Assembly (NCBI GenBank): GCA_020637635.1 | Contig: JACKKB010000002.1 | Location: 1 to 64,000, forward strand | Direction of reading: 5' to 3' | DNA length: 64,000 bases | Source: Albidovulum sp. | GTDB lineage: Bacteria > Pseudomonadota > Alphaproteobacteria > Rhodobacterales > Rhodobacteraceae | Part shown: positions 53,535-62,546 of the stretch, in pieces | Position numbering within the stretch: the stretch's first letter is position 1 | Layout: each line of letters opens with the position of its first letter | The notes under the pieces: generated by a model | What the model saw: the letters and a program-made list of their open reading frames with translations, nothing else | Database searches by the model: none | Told to the model about the DNA's origin: nothing | Program-made: the position numbers and the translations under genes

Positions 53535-54068
53535 TCAGGCGATTTTCTGCACCTGCGTGAATTCCAGCTCGACCGGCGTCGGCCGGCCGAAGATCGAGAC
53601 CGTCACCTTGAGACGGCTCGTGTGTTCGTCCACTTCCTCGACCATGCCCGAGAAGCCGTCGAAGGGTCCGTCGGTCACCTTCACCTGCTCGCCCACCTCG
53701 AAGCGAATCAGATTGCGCGGCGCCGCCTCGCCTTCCTCGAACCGGTTCAGGATCGCGTTGACCTCGGCGTCGCGCATCGGCATCGGCTTGCCCTGCGGGC
53801 CGAGGAAGCCCGTCACCCGGTTGATCGAGTTGATCAGGTGATAGCCGCGGTCGGTCATGTCCATGTGGACGAGCACGTAGCCCGGCATGAAGCGGCGCTC
53901 GGACGTGACCTTCTTGCCGCGACGGATCTCCAGCACCTCTTCGGTCGGAACCAGGACCTCGTCGATCTCGTCCTCGAGACCCTTCTCGGCCACGGCGTGC
54001 TTGATCTGCTCGGCGATCTTCTTCTCGAAGTTCGAGAGAACGCTCACCGAATACCACCGCTTCGCCAT
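53535..54068 (-). CDS. nusG: transcription termination/antitermination protein NusG
   Basis: 177 residues, standard: NGN domain (RWYSVSVLSNFEKKIAEQI, with VPTEEVLEIRRGKK and PGYVLVHMDMTD), then the KOW domain (VGEQVKVTDGPFDGFSGMVEEVD). It binds the polymerase clamp and couples to S10 or Rho. A terminator-like hairpin separates it from secE. Confidence 0.98.
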   Translation of the reverse strand: MAKRWYSVSVLSNFEKKIAEQIKHAVAEKGLEDEIDEVLVPTEEVLEIRRGKKVTSERRFMPGYVLVHMDMTDRGYHLINSINRVTGFLGPQGKPMPMRDAEVNAILNRFEEGEAAPRNLIRFEVGEQVKVTDGPFDGFSGMVEEVDEHTSRLKVTVSIFGRPTPVELEFTQVQKIA

Positions 54069-54145
54069 CTGACTCAGACCCTTTCGACCGACGGCGTGCC
54101 GCCGGAAAATTCCATAATTCCGGTGAGTTGCCCCACCCTCACCCG

Positions 54146-54181
54146 AACAAAAAACAGCGCGCAGACCGAATCGTTGCGCGC
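54146..54181 (-). terminator. Rho-independent terminator between secE and nusG
   Basis: On the minus strand the stem GCGCGCA/TGCGCGC (11-nt loop) is followed directly by TGTTTTTTGTT, the clearest U-tract in the window. It lies 126 bp after the secE stop and about 78 bp before nusG, which implies partial termination or a separate nusG promoter. Confidence 0.75.
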
Positions 54182-54306
54182 CACAGCCGGGAAAGTTGGC
54201 CCCGATTACCGAGCTTCGCCACGGAATTCAAGGTCAATCGACCCCCATGGCACGGCCTTTGCCCGGCCATGGCACGCGGCGTCGCGCGGCGGTCGACCCG
54301 GACCGA

Positions 54307-54498
54307 TCAGCCGACGCCCAGGACCGTGTTCAGCCCGGTGCGGATGACGAGGTCGACGAGGAAGAAGAAGACCGAGGTGAGCGCGGCCATGATGAAGACC
54401 ATGATCGTCGTCGTCATCACCTCGCGGCGATTCGGCCAGTGCACCTTGGCCGCTTCCGAGCGGACCTGCTGGAGGAACTGCAGGGGATTGGTGGCCAT
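54307..54498 (-). CDS. secE: preprotein translocase subunit SecE
   Basis: 63 residues, the short one-helix form common in alphaproteobacteria. FLQQVRSEAAKVHWPNRREVMTTT is the amphipathic conserved motif and the membrane helix (MVFIMAALTSVFFFLVDLVI) follows. It clamps SecY in the inner membrane. It lies between tRNA-Trp and nusG, the usual place. Confidence 0.97.
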   Translation of the reverse strand: MATNPLQFLQQVRSEAAKVHWPNRREVMTTTIMVFIMAALTSVFFFLVDLVIRTGLNTVLGVG

Positions 54499-54682
54499 GG
54501 GTGCCTCTTTCAGGTCTCGTTGCGACGCAGTGCGAGATACGCCGGGCCCGCCCTGAATTCAAGCCTGAAGCCGGCCGGGGCCGGTCATGGCGCGGCGGTG
54601 CGTCCCGAGGATGCTGCCTGGCGGTACCTGCGCCGGGTACGGATCGGGCACGGATCGGGCCTGGATCAGATCCGGGACGGAC

Positions 54683-54758
54683 TGGCAGGGGCAGCAGGAC
54701 TTGAACCCGCGACCCTCGGTTTTGGAGACCGATGCTCTACCAACTGAGCTATACCCCT
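54683..54758 (-). tRNA. tRNA-Trp (anticodon CCA)
   Basis: 76 nt including an encoded 3' CCA. The acceptor arms AGGGGTA and TGCCCCT pair with a wobble, and the D-arm is GCTCAGTTGGTAGAGC. The anticodon stem is CGGTC/AACCG-type around loop CTCCAAA (CCA anticodon), and the T-loop contains GGTTCAAGTCC. It lies immediately upstream of secE, as in many proteobacteria. Confidence 0.97.
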
Positions 54759-54773
54759 GCGGTCCGTGGCCGG

Positions 54774-54802
54774 GTGCTACGGCAGGGCGGGCCTTGCGTC
54801 AA
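54774..54802 (-). promoter_or_regulatory. promoter of tRNA-Trp (and secE)
   Basis: TTGACG (54802-54797), 17-bp spacer, then TAGCAC (54779-54774), ending 15 bp before the tRNA 5' end. The -35 is 5/6; the -10 is weak. Confidence 0.55.
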
Positions 54803-54891
54803 GGGATTCTCGCCGCGATCGGAGCGGCGGGAGGCAGAGGCGAAGACCAAGGGCTCCGGTCGGGTCGCTTGACACGACGCGGGGCATGGAT

Positions 54892-54905
54892 CAACTATAC
54901 GGTTG
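54892..54905 (+). promoter_or_regulatory. inverted repeat over a -10-like box before the amine operon
   Basis: CAAC-TATACG-GTTG, with a TTGACA 17 bp before the repeat (54869-54874). The spacing from that -35 to TATACG is 21 bp, so AACTAT (18 bp) may be the real -10. The symmetric site overlapping the promoter is a candidate operator for the TetR protein encoded at the operon end. Confidence 0.4.
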
Positions 54906-54923
54906 TTCAACAAAGAGGCCGCC

Positions 54924-56996
54924 ATGGCGCGCGCGTCCCGCTTCGACACCCTCTTCGATCCCGTCCGCATCGGACCCAAGACCGCGAAGAACCGGTTCTT
55001 CCAGGTGCCGCATGCCTCTGGCATGACCAATGCCAACCCGCGTGTGCGCGCGGCGTTCCGCGGCATGAAGGCCGAGGGCGGCTGGGCGGTGGTCTCCACC
55101 GGCGCCTGTTCGGTAGATCCATCGTCCGACGACAGTCCCTTCCCCTGCGCGACGCTCTGGGACCAGGCCGATATCCGCGCCCATGCGCTGATGACCGAGG
55201 CGGTCCATGCCCACGGCGCGCTCGCTGCGGTCGAGCTCTGGCACGGCGGCGCGGCAGCGATGAACCGCACCACGCGCGAGGCACCGCTTTCGCCTTCGGG
55301 CGTGCCCTGGATGGCAACGCATGTGGGCTTCATGTCTTCGGCGCGGCCGAAGGTGATGGATGCCGAGGACATCCGCGATCTGATCCGCTGGCATGCAGAA
55401 GCAGCGCGCCGCGCCGAGGAGGCGGGTTTCGACATCCTCTATGTCTATGCCGGCATGGGCTACCTGCCCTACCAGTTCCTCCTGTCCGACTACAATCATC
55501 GCAGCGACGCCTATGGCGGGTCGGTGCGCAACCGGGTGCGGCTGACAGAGGAACTGATCGATGCGGTGCGCGCGGCGACCGGTGGGCGCTGCGCGGTGGC
55601 TCTGCGCATCTCGCTGCAGGAGCTGCGCGCCCGGCCGTCCGATGCCGCCGAGAGCGAGGCGCATGAGGTGATCGCGGCGCTGAAGGATGCGCCGGATCTC
55701 TTCGACGTGAAGATGGACTACTCCGCAACCGACTGCGCGCCCTCGCGCTTCAGCCCCGAGGGCAGCCACGAAGCCGTCGTCGATTTCGTGAAATCGCTGA
55801 CCGACAAGCCGGTGGTGGGTGTCGGACGGTTCACCTCGCCCGACACGATGGTCTCGATGGTGCGGCGCGGCGTGCTCGACCTCATCGGCGGGGCGCGCCC
55901 CTCGATCGCCGATCCGTTCCTGCCGGCGAAGATCGAGGAGGGCCGCGAGGACGAGATCCGCGAATGCATCGGCTGCAACCTCTGCATCTCGTCCTGGCAT
56001 GACGGGGTCTGGGTGCGCTGCACGCAGAACCCGACGGCCGGCGAGGAATGGCGGCGCGGCTGGCATCCCGAGATCGTGTCGAAGGATGCCGCCGGCAGCG
56101 CACTCGTCATCGGCGGCGGGCCGGCCGGGCTCGAGGCGGCGCTGACGCTGGCGCGGCGCGGCTTCAAGGTCGCGCTTGCCGAGGCGCGCGGTGAGTTCGG
56201 CGGACGGCTCTTGTGGGAATCGCACCTGCCCGGGCTGGGGCAGTGGTTCCGCGTCGTCGACTACCGGCTCGGCCGGTTGCGGCAGATGGCGAATGTCTCG
56301 CTTTTCGCCGGGAGCGCGCTCGGGCCCGATGAGGTGCGGGAATTCGGTGCGGACCACGTGGTGATCGCCACCGGCGCGCGCTGGACCGCGGCGCTTTGCG
56401 GCGCGAACGAGATCCCCGCCGGAACGCTCGAAGCGCCGCGGGTCTACACGCCCGAGGACATCGCCGCCGGGACCGCGATCGAGGGGCCGGTCGCCGTCTT
56501 CGATTTCGACAACTACTACATGGGCTCGGCGATCGCCGAGGCTCTGGCGGCGCGCGGGCTGGCCACGACCTACATCACCACGGCCGGCGGGGCGCAGGCC
56601 TGGGGCATCATGACCAACGAACAGCCGCTCGTTCATCGGTCCTTCGCGCGCGCGGGCATCGGCTATCGCACGCTCGAGATCGTCACCGGGTTTGACGGCG
56701 AGACCCTGACGCTGGCGCAGATCTTCAGCGGCGAAAAGCGGCAAACGGTTGCCCGGTCGCTGGTGATCGTCGGCCAGCGGGCCGGCGGCTCGACGCTCTA
56801 CGAGGCGCTGCGGACCGGGGGCGCGGGGGGCGCGACGCTGGCGCTGACCGGCGACGCGCTGGCGCCCGGCGCGATCGCGCATGCGGTCTACCAGGCGCAT
56901 CGGACGGCGCGCGCGGTCGCTCTGGCCGAGGGTCCGGCACGGCCGCGGCGCGACGCCGCCTTTGCCACCCTCGATATCGAAGGATCGCGGGCATGA
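54924..56996 (+). CDS. FMN/4Fe-4S oxidoreductase, trimethylamine dehydrogenase-like
   Basis: 690 residues from the ATG with AGAGG upstream (a TTG 7 codons earlier is less likely). The N-terminal old-yellow-enzyme barrel is followed by a 4Fe-4S cluster motif CIGCNLCIS plus a fourth Cys in VRCTQNP, then the ADP/FAD-like domains (SALVIGGGPAGLEAAL and FDFDNYYMGSAIAEAL). This is the architecture of trimethylamine/dimethylamine dehydrogenases and 2,4-dienoyl-CoA reductase. It probably demethylates a secondary or tertiary amine in the cytoplasm, passing electrons to ETF. It overlaps the MttB-family gene by 4 bp. Confidence 0.88.
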   Translation: MARASRFDTLFDPVRIGPKTAKNRFFQVPHASGMTNANPRVRAAFRGMKAEGGWAVVSTGACSVDPSSDDSPFPCATLWDQADIRAHALMTEAVHAHGALAAVELWHGGAAAMNRTTREAPLSPSGVPWMATHVGFMSSARPKVMDAEDIRDLIRWHAEAARRAEEAGFDILYVYAGMGYLPYQFLLSDYNHRSDAYGGSVRNRVRLTEELIDAVRAATGGRCAVALRISLQELRARPSDAAESEAHEVIAALKDAPDLFDVKMDYSATDCAPSRFSPEGSHEAVVDFVKSLTDKPVVGVGRFTSPDTMVSMVRRGVLDLIGGARPSIADPFLPAKIEEGREDEIRECIGCNLCISSWHDGVWVRCTQNPTAGEEWRRGWHPEIVSKDAAGSALVIGGGPAGLEAALTLARRGFKVALAEARGEFGGRLLWESHLPGLGQWFRVVDYRLGRLRQMANVSLFAGSALGPDEVREFGADHVVIATGARWTAALCGANEIPAGTLEAPRVYTPEDIAAGTAIEGPVAVFDFDNYYMGSAIAEALAARGLATTYITTAGGAQAWGIMTNEQPLVHRSFARAGIGYRTLEIVTGFDGETLTLAQIFSGEKRQTVARSLVIVGQRAGGSTLYEALRTGGAGGATLALTGDALAPGAIAHAVYQAHRTARAVALAEGPARPRRDAAFATLDIEGSRA

Positions 56997-58504
56997 CCGC
57001 GCGCGGACGCCGCTCGGCGCGCCTTTCCGGCCCGCAGCAGGCCCCCTTCGGCCAGCGCCGCCGCCCCTACGCGCCGATCAGCGTCCTCAGCGCCGATCAG
57101 GTCGAGGCCATCCACGATGCCGCCTGCGGTCTCCTGGCGACGACCGGGATGCGGGTTCTCGACGCCACCGCGCGGGATCTCTTCCGGCGCGCCGGGGCCG
57201 AGGTGGCCGAGCAGATGGTGCGGCTCGATCCCGGCCTCGTAGCCGAGCGCCTCGCGACGGTGCCGGCGCGCTTCACGCTCGCCGCGCGCAATCCCGCGCG
57301 CGACCTCGTCATCGGCGGCGATCTTTGCGTCTATGCCTCGGTCGGCGGGCCGGCCTATGTGATGGACAACGACCGCGGCCGGCGCGACGGCAGCTTTGCC
57401 GAGATGTGCGACTACATGCGGCTCGTGCAGATGCTCAACGTCATCCATCAGGAAGGCGGCGGCCCGTTCGAACCGATGGACCTGCCTGCCAACACCCGCC
57501 ATCTCGATACCTACCGCGCCCAGATCGGACTTCTCGACAAGAGCTGGCAGGGGCTGACCCTCGGCCGCGGGCGGACGATGGACGGCATCGAGATGGCAGC
57601 CATCGCCTTTGCCACCACGCCCGAGGGGCTGGCCGCGCGGCCGGTGCTGCTGGGCGTGATCAACACCAACTCGCCCCTGCAGCTCGACGTGCCGATGGCC
57701 GAGGGGTTGATCGCCATGGCCGAACATGGCCAGGCGCTCACTATCACGCCGTTCACGCTTGCGGGCGCGATGGCGCCCGTGACGCTCGCCGGCGCGCTTG
57801 TCCAGCAACATGCCGAGGCGCTGGCCGGGATCGTGCTCACGCAGATCGTGCGGCCGGGGGCGCCGGTGCTCTACGGCGGTTTCACCTCGAACGTCGACCT
57901 GCGCTCGGGCAGCCCCGCCTTCGGCACGCCGGAATATGTCAAGGCGGCGCAGGCCTCGGGCCAGCTCGCCCGCCACATCGGCGTGCCGTTCCGGTCCTCG
58001 AACGTCACCGCCGCGAACGACGTCGACGCCCAGGCCGCCTACGAGAGCCTCTTCTCGCTCTGGGGCGCGCTCATGGGCGGCGCGAACGTTCTGAAACATG
58101 GCGCCGGCTGGATGCACGGCGGGCTGACGGCGAGCTTCGAGAAACTCATCCTCGACGCCGAACTTCTGCAGATGATGGATGCCTATTTCGAGCCGATCGA
58201 CACCAGCCCCGAATCGCTCGCTCTCGACGCGATCCGCGAGGCGGGTCCGGGCGGGCATTTCTTCGGCACCGCGCAAACGATGGCGCGCTACGAGACGGCA
58301 TTTCACGCACCGCTTCTGTCCAACTGGGACAACCATCCGACCTGGCTCGACCGTGGCAGCGTCGATCTGCGCACACGCTCGAACGCGGTCTGGAAGGAGC
58401 TGCTGGGACAGTACGAGGAGCCGAGGCTCGACCCCGCCATCGCCGAGGCGCTGGACGCCTATGTGGCGCGCCGCAAGGCGGAAGGCGGGGCGCCGCTGAA
58501 CTGA
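56993..58504 (+). CDS. trimethylamine methyltransferase (MttB) family protein, non-pyrrolysine
   Basis: 503 residues of the MttB superfamily. The frame is continuous, so no in-frame TAG (pyrrolysine) is used. Signature stretches are the N-terminal RRPYAPISVLSADQVEAIHDAA, the central SWQGLTLGRGRTMDGIEMAA and the barrel end GGANVLKHGAGWMHGGLTASFEKL. Non-Pyl members demethylate glycine betaine, proline betaine, carnitine or similar quaternary amines onto a corrinoid protein. No corrinoid protein (MtbC-type) or activase gene lies beside it. It is coupled to the flavoprotein gene upstream. Confidence 0.9.
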   Translation: MTARGRRSARLSGPQQAPFGQRRRPYAPISVLSADQVEAIHDAACGLLATTGMRVLDATARDLFRRAGAEVAEQMVRLDPGLVAERLATVPARFTLAARNPARDLVIGGDLCVYASVGGPAYVMDNDRGRRDGSFAEMCDYMRLVQMLNVIHQEGGGPFEPMDLPANTRHLDTYRAQIGLLDKSWQGLTLGRGRTMDGIEMAAIAFATTPEGLAARPVLLGVINTNSPLQLDVPMAEGLIAMAEHGQALTITPFTLAGAMAPVTLAGALVQQHAEALAGIVLTQIVRPGAPVLYGGFTSNVDLRSGSPAFGTPEYVKAAQASGQLARHIGVPFRSSNVTAANDVDAQAAYESLFSLWGALMGGANVLKHGAGWMHGGLTASFEKLILDAELLQMMDAYFEPIDTSPESLALDAIREAGPGGHFFGTAQTMARYETAFHAPLLSNWDNHPTWLDRGSVDLRTRSNAVWKELLGQYEEPRLDPAIAEALDAYVARRKAEGGAPLN

Positions 58505-58515
58505 GGGAGTAGCCG

Positions 58516-60534
58516 ATGGACATGATCCGCGAACGTTTCGAGCACGAGGTCGAGGTGATCGAGAACCTCTTCGTTCCGATGCCGGACGGGACCCGGCTTG
58601 CGGGCAAGCTCTGGCGGCCGAAGGGGGCGGGGCCGGTGCCCGCGATCCTCGAATACCTGCCCTATCGCAAGCGCGAGGGGACCCGCGCCCGCGACCAGAA
58701 GATGCATGGCTGGCTGGCCGGAAACGGCTATGCCTGCCTCCGGCTCGACATCCGCGGCACCGGCGACAGCGAGGGGCTGATCGACGACGAATACACCGCC
58801 CGGGAACAAGAGGACGGCTGCGACGCCATCGCCTGGATGGCGGCGCAGGACTGGTGCGACGGTCAGGTGGCGATGATCGGCATTTCCTGGGGCGGGTTCA
58901 ACGCGCTGCAGATCGCCGCACGGCGACCGCCGGCGCTGAAGACGATCATCACCGTGGGCTCGACCGACGACCGCTACGCGACCGATGTCCACTACATCGG
59001 CGGCTGCCTGTCGAAAGACAATTTCGACTGGTCGCAGACCATGTTCGCCTCGAACGACCTGCCGCCCGACCCCGAGATCGTCGGCGCAGGCTGGCGCGCG
59101 GCCTGGCAGGCGCGGATGGAGCACAACCGGCCCTGGATACTCGACTGGCTCGCCCACCAGCGGCGCGACGACTACTGGCGGCAGGGCTCGGTCTGCGAGG
59201 ATTTCTCGCGGATCGAGATCCCGGTCTATGCGGTCTCGGGCTGGGCCGACAACTATTCCGAGGCGGTGCCGAGGCTTCTGGCCGGGCTCTCCGGCCCGCG
59301 GTGCGGCCTCGTCGGGCCCTGGGCGCATTCCTTCCCGCATGACGTGACGGTGGCGCCGGCAATCGGCTGGCTGCAGGAGGTGCGGCGCTGGTGCGACCAC
59401 TGGCTCAAGGGGCGCGAGACCGGGATCATGGCGGAACCCATGTACCGGGTCTGGATGCAGGAGAGCGTGCCGCCCGCGACCTGTCACGCCGAACGCCCCG
59501 GGCGCTGGGTCGGCGAGTCCTCCTGGCCCTCGCCGCGCATCCGCGAACAGGCGCTGCATCTCAATGCCGGCGGATCGCTTGACGGCGCCGCCCGCGCCGA
59601 GACCGATGTCGCCATCCGCTCGCCTCTCTGGGTCGGTCTCGCCTCGGGCGAGGTCGGGCGCTATGGCGAGGATGCCGAATGGCCGCCCGACCAGCGCGAG
59701 GACAACGGCGGATCGCTCGTCTTCGCGACCGGGCCGCTGGCGGAACGCACCGAGATCCTCGGTGCGCCGCGGCTCAGGCTCCGCTTTTCCTGCGACCGGC
59801 CGCTCGCGCTCGTCGCCGTGCGGCTGAACGATGTCTGGCCCGACGGGCGCTCGACACGGGTGACGCTCGGCTGTCTCAACCTCGCCCATCACTCGGGCCA
59901 TGACCGGCCGACGGCGCTCGAACCCGGGCGCGTCTACGAGGCCGAGGTCGAGCTCGACGATATCGCCCATGCCTTTCCGGCCGGTCACAGGATCGCGGTG
60001 GCGATTTCGACCACCTACTGGCCGGTCTGCTGGCCCTCGCCGGAGCCGGCCACGCTTACCCTGCGCACCGGGCAGAGCCGGCTGATGCTGCCGGTGCGTC
60101 CGTGCGATCCCGCCGATGCCGGTTTGCGCGCCTTCGATCCGCCCGAGATGGCGGCGTCCACGCCGCAGGTCGAATTGCCGGCGCCCCCGGGGCAGCGCCG
60201 CGAGATCCGGCGCGACCTGCTCTCGGGTGTCACCACCGTCACCTTTCCGCGCTGGACCTATGCCCACCGGATGGAGGACATCGGCCAGACCGTCACCTCC
60301 GACGCGCTCGCGCGTTATACGATCACGGGCGACGATCCGCTTTCGGCCGTCTGCGAGACCGAGGCGAATGTCGAGATCGCGCGGCCGGACGGGCGCTTCG
60401 GACACCACTCCTCAGGCCGGCTCAGCTGCGACGCGAAGAGCTTTTGCGTCGAGATGGCGCTCAGGGTCACCGAGCAGGGCGAAACCGTCTTTGAACGATC
60501 CTGGGACGTGACGATCCCGCGCGACCATGTCTGA
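58516..60534 (+). CDS. CocE/NonD family hydrolase
   Basis: 672 residues, S15/X-Pro-dipeptidyl peptidase-like. The nucleophile elbow is GISWGG with Ser124. An acidic GWADNYSEAVPRLL segment and GPWAHSFPHD with a candidate His follow, and the C-terminal jelly-roll domain (LRFSCDRPLALVAVRLNDVWPDG) completes the CocE/NonD architecture. There is no signal peptide, so it acts in the cytoplasm. Family members cleave esters (cocaine) or amides (glutaryl-cephalosporins, Pro-peptides). In this operon it may release an amine from an ester or amide. It starts 11 bp after the MttB-family gene and overlaps the TetR gene by 8 bp. Confidence 0.9.
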   Translation: MDMIRERFEHEVEVIENLFVPMPDGTRLAGKLWRPKGAGPVPAILEYLPYRKREGTRARDQKMHGWLAGNGYACLRLDIRGTGDSEGLIDDEYTAREQEDGCDAIAWMAAQDWCDGQVAMIGISWGGFNALQIAARRPPALKTIITVGSTDDRYATDVHYIGGCLSKDNFDWSQTMFASNDLPPDPEIVGAGWRAAWQARMEHNRPWILDWLAHQRRDDYWRQGSVCEDFSRIEIPVYAVSGWADNYSEAVPRLLAGLSGPRCGLVGPWAHSFPHDVTVAPAIGWLQEVRRWCDHWLKGRETGIMAEPMYRVWMQESVPPATCHAERPGRWVGESSWPSPRIREQALHLNAGGSLDGAARAETDVAIRSPLWVGLASGEVGRYGEDAEWPPDQREDNGGSLVFATGPLAERTEILGAPRLRLRFSCDRPLALVAVRLNDVWPDGRSTRVTLGCLNLAHHSGHDRPTALEPGRVYEAEVELDDIAHAFPAGHRIAVAISTTYWPVCWPSPEPATLTLRTGQSRLMLPVRPCDPADAGLRAFDPPEMAASTPQVELPAPPGQRREIRRDLLSGVTTVTFPRWTYAHRMEDIGQTVTSDALARYTITGDDPLSAVCETEANVEIARPDGRFGHHSSGRLSCDAKSFCVEMALRVTEQGETVFERSWDVTIPRDHV

Positions 60535-61141
60535 GGCGGACCTGCCACCGCCGGCGGCGCGCTTCACCCGCATGAGCGCGCCCGAGCGCCGGGCCGAACT
60601 TGTCGCGGCGGCGCTTGCCTGCATGGCAAGGGGCGGCATCCAGGATTTCACCGTCGACCGGATCTGTGCCAAGGCCGGCGTCTCGCGCGGGCTCATCACG
60701 CATCATTTCGGCTCCATGAACGGGCTTCTGGCCGCCGTCTACGGGGCGATGTACAGTGCCGCGACCGAAGCGGCGCGCGCGCCGGCACCCGGGGAAAGCC
60801 GGCTTTCGGTGCTGCTCGACGCCTTCTTCGCGCCGGCGGTCTTCAACCGCTCGGCGCTGACGGTCTGGCTCACGCTCTGGGGTCAGATCGCGGTGAACGC
60901 CGAACTGCGCGCGGCGCATCGCGCGCATTATGCCCGCTACCTCGACGATGTCGCCCTGGCGATCAACGAAGTGGCGGCGGCGAACGGCCGGGTGGTCGAT
61001 CCCGAGGCGCTGGCGCGCACCACCATCTGCCTCGTCGACGGGCTCGGCATCCAGCATTGCGTCGACCCCGCCTCGATGCCGGCGCGGCGCGCCAAGGCGG
61101 CCTGCCGCAGGCTTCTGGTGCCGCAGATCGGCCGCTTCTAG
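60527..61141 (+). CDS. TetR family transcriptional regulator (BetI-like)
   Basis: 204 residues. The helix-turn-helix is in FTVDRICAKAGVSRGLITHHFGS, with the TetR-type HFGSMNGLL. The C-terminal ligand domain resembles the BetI group, which responds to choline. A start 15 codons later (MSAPERRAE) is possible. It probably represses its own operon, responding to the substrate; a candidate operator lies before the first gene. Its stop shares CTAG with the stop of the convergent histidine kinase gene. Confidence 0.87.
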   Translation: MSEADLPPPAARFTRMSAPERRAELVAAALACMARGGIQDFTVDRICAKAGVSRGLITHHFGSMNGLLAAVYGAMYSAATEAARAPAPGESRLSVLLDAFFAPAVFNRSALTVWLTLWGQIAVNAELRAAHRAHYARYLDDVALAINEVAAANGRVVDPEALARTTICLVDGLGIQHCVDPASMPARRAKAACRRLLVPQIGRF

Positions 61142-62541
61142 GTCGACCGGTCCGAGGGCGCGGACGACCGGGCGCTGCGGGGCGGCGGGAAGCGGAGCGT
61201 GACGCGCAGGCCGGGGCCGTTGTCGGCGAGCGTCAGTTCGGCTCCGTGCAGATCGGCGATGACGGCGACGAGGCTGAGCCCGAGGCCGCTTCCCTGCGTC
61301 GTCCGGCTCGATTCGAGCCGGTAGAGGCGGCGCAGGACATTGCCGCGCTCGGCCTCGGGGATGCCGGGGCCGGCATCGGCGACGCTGAGGACCGCGCGCC
61401 CTCCCTCGCGCGTGACGGCAAGCGTCACCGGCGTGCCGGGCGGGGTGTGGCGCAGCGCGTTCTCGACGAGGTTCGCGATGACCTGCCCGAGAAGCGTCTT
61501 GTCGCCCTCGACCGTGATCTGGCCCTCCGGCGGCGTGAAGTGCAGCGCCCCGCCCGCCTCCTCCGCGGTCGGGGCATAGACCTCGGCGAAGGTGGCGCCG
61601 AGAAGCCCGAGATCGACCTCCACGAAGCGGGCACGCGGCGAGCCGCCCTCGATCTGCGCGATCTGCAGGAGCGCCTGAAAGATCGCCACGATCCGTTCCG
61701 CCTCGGCCGATGTCTGCTCGGCCAGATCGCCCGCGGCCGCCGGCAGGCCGCGGGTTTCGCGCAGCCGGTTCAGCAGCACGACGACACGCTGCAGAGGCGT
61801 CTTGAGGTCGTGGGCGATGTCGGCCGAGACCCGCCTCAGGGCGGACATCTGCTGTTCCTGCGCGACCGCCATGCGGTCGATGCGGGCGCCGATCCGGCTG
61901 AGCTCGTCGGCACGGCCGCGCAGCGCCGGCACCCGCGCCGCAAGGTCGCCGGCCGTCAGGCGGTCGAGCGTGGCCTCGATCTCGGCCAGCCGCCGCGCCG
62001 ACCGCCCCGCCAGGAGAAGTCCGGCGCCGAGCGCGATCGCCGTTGCGGGAAGCAGCGCAAAGATCAGGACCCGGACGAAGGTCTCGTGCAGCCGCGCGAT
62101 CGGGGCCGCGCTGAGCGCGATGGTCATGAGACCGCCCTGCAGGCGTTCGGAAAGCGTATAGTATTCGCCGTCGATTGCCGCGGCGTCGGGGTTGCGGGCC
62201 TTGTCGAGCACGACGACGCGAAAGCCCTCGCCCTCGGCCAGAAGGGCGGCATTTCCGGCGATCAAGCCGTCGGGCGTCAGATAGCTCAGGATCTTGCGTT
62301 CGGGAAAGGTGACCGTGGATTGCGAGCGGACGAGGGCGGCAAGAGCCGCCGCGGAAGGCGCGGCGCGAAAGCCCGCCATCTCCTGCACGAGCGAGTCGTT
62401 CAGCGACCGTTCGATGGCGTTGCGCGAAATCGCATATGTGGCCGAGAAGGTGACGAGGAAGACGAGCGCGAAGAGCGCCACCAGCGCCAGGGTCAGCCTG
62501 AGCGGCATCGAGCGCAGCGTGGGGGCGATCCGGGCGGACAC
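61138..62541 (-). CDS. sensor histidine kinase
   Basis: 467 residues from the probable GTG at 62541, 5 bp after the response regulator stop (ATG at 62508 is the alternative). Two membrane helices (about 17-38 and 172-193) flank a periplasmic sensor region of about 130 residues. A HAMP domain (about 195-245) is followed by the H-box DIAHDLKTPLQ, N-box NLVENALRHTP, and G-boxes DAGPGIP and GSGLGLSLV. It senses an envelope signal and phosphorylates the co-encoded regulator. Confidence 0.9.
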   Translation of the reverse strand: MSARIAPTLRSMPLRLTLALVALFALVFLVTFSATYAISRNAIERSLNDSLVQEMAGFRAAPSAAALAALVRSQSTVTFPERKILSYLTPDGLIAGNAALLAEGEGFRVVVLDKARNPDAAAIDGEYYTLSERLQGGLMTIALSAAPIARLHETFVRVLIFALLPATAIALGAGLLLAGRSARRLAEIEATLDRLTAGDLAARVPALRGRADELSRIGARIDRMAVAQEQQMSALRRVSADIAHDLKTPLQRVVVLLNRLRETRGLPAAAGDLAEQTSAEAERIVAIFQALLQIAQIEGGSPRARFVEVDLGLLGATFAEVYAPTAEEAGGALHFTPPEGQITVEGDKTLLGQVIANLVENALRHTPPGTPVTLAVTREGGRAVLSVADAGPGIPEAERGNVLRRLYRLESSRTTQGSGLGLSLVAVIADLHGAELTLADNGPGLRVTLRFPPPRSARSSAPSDRST

Positions 62542-62546
62542 CGCGC

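Noticed and set aside
56993..58504. Pyrrolysine codon in the MttB-family gene
   Set aside because: The frame is open throughout without an in-frame TAG, so it is the non-pyrrolysine type.
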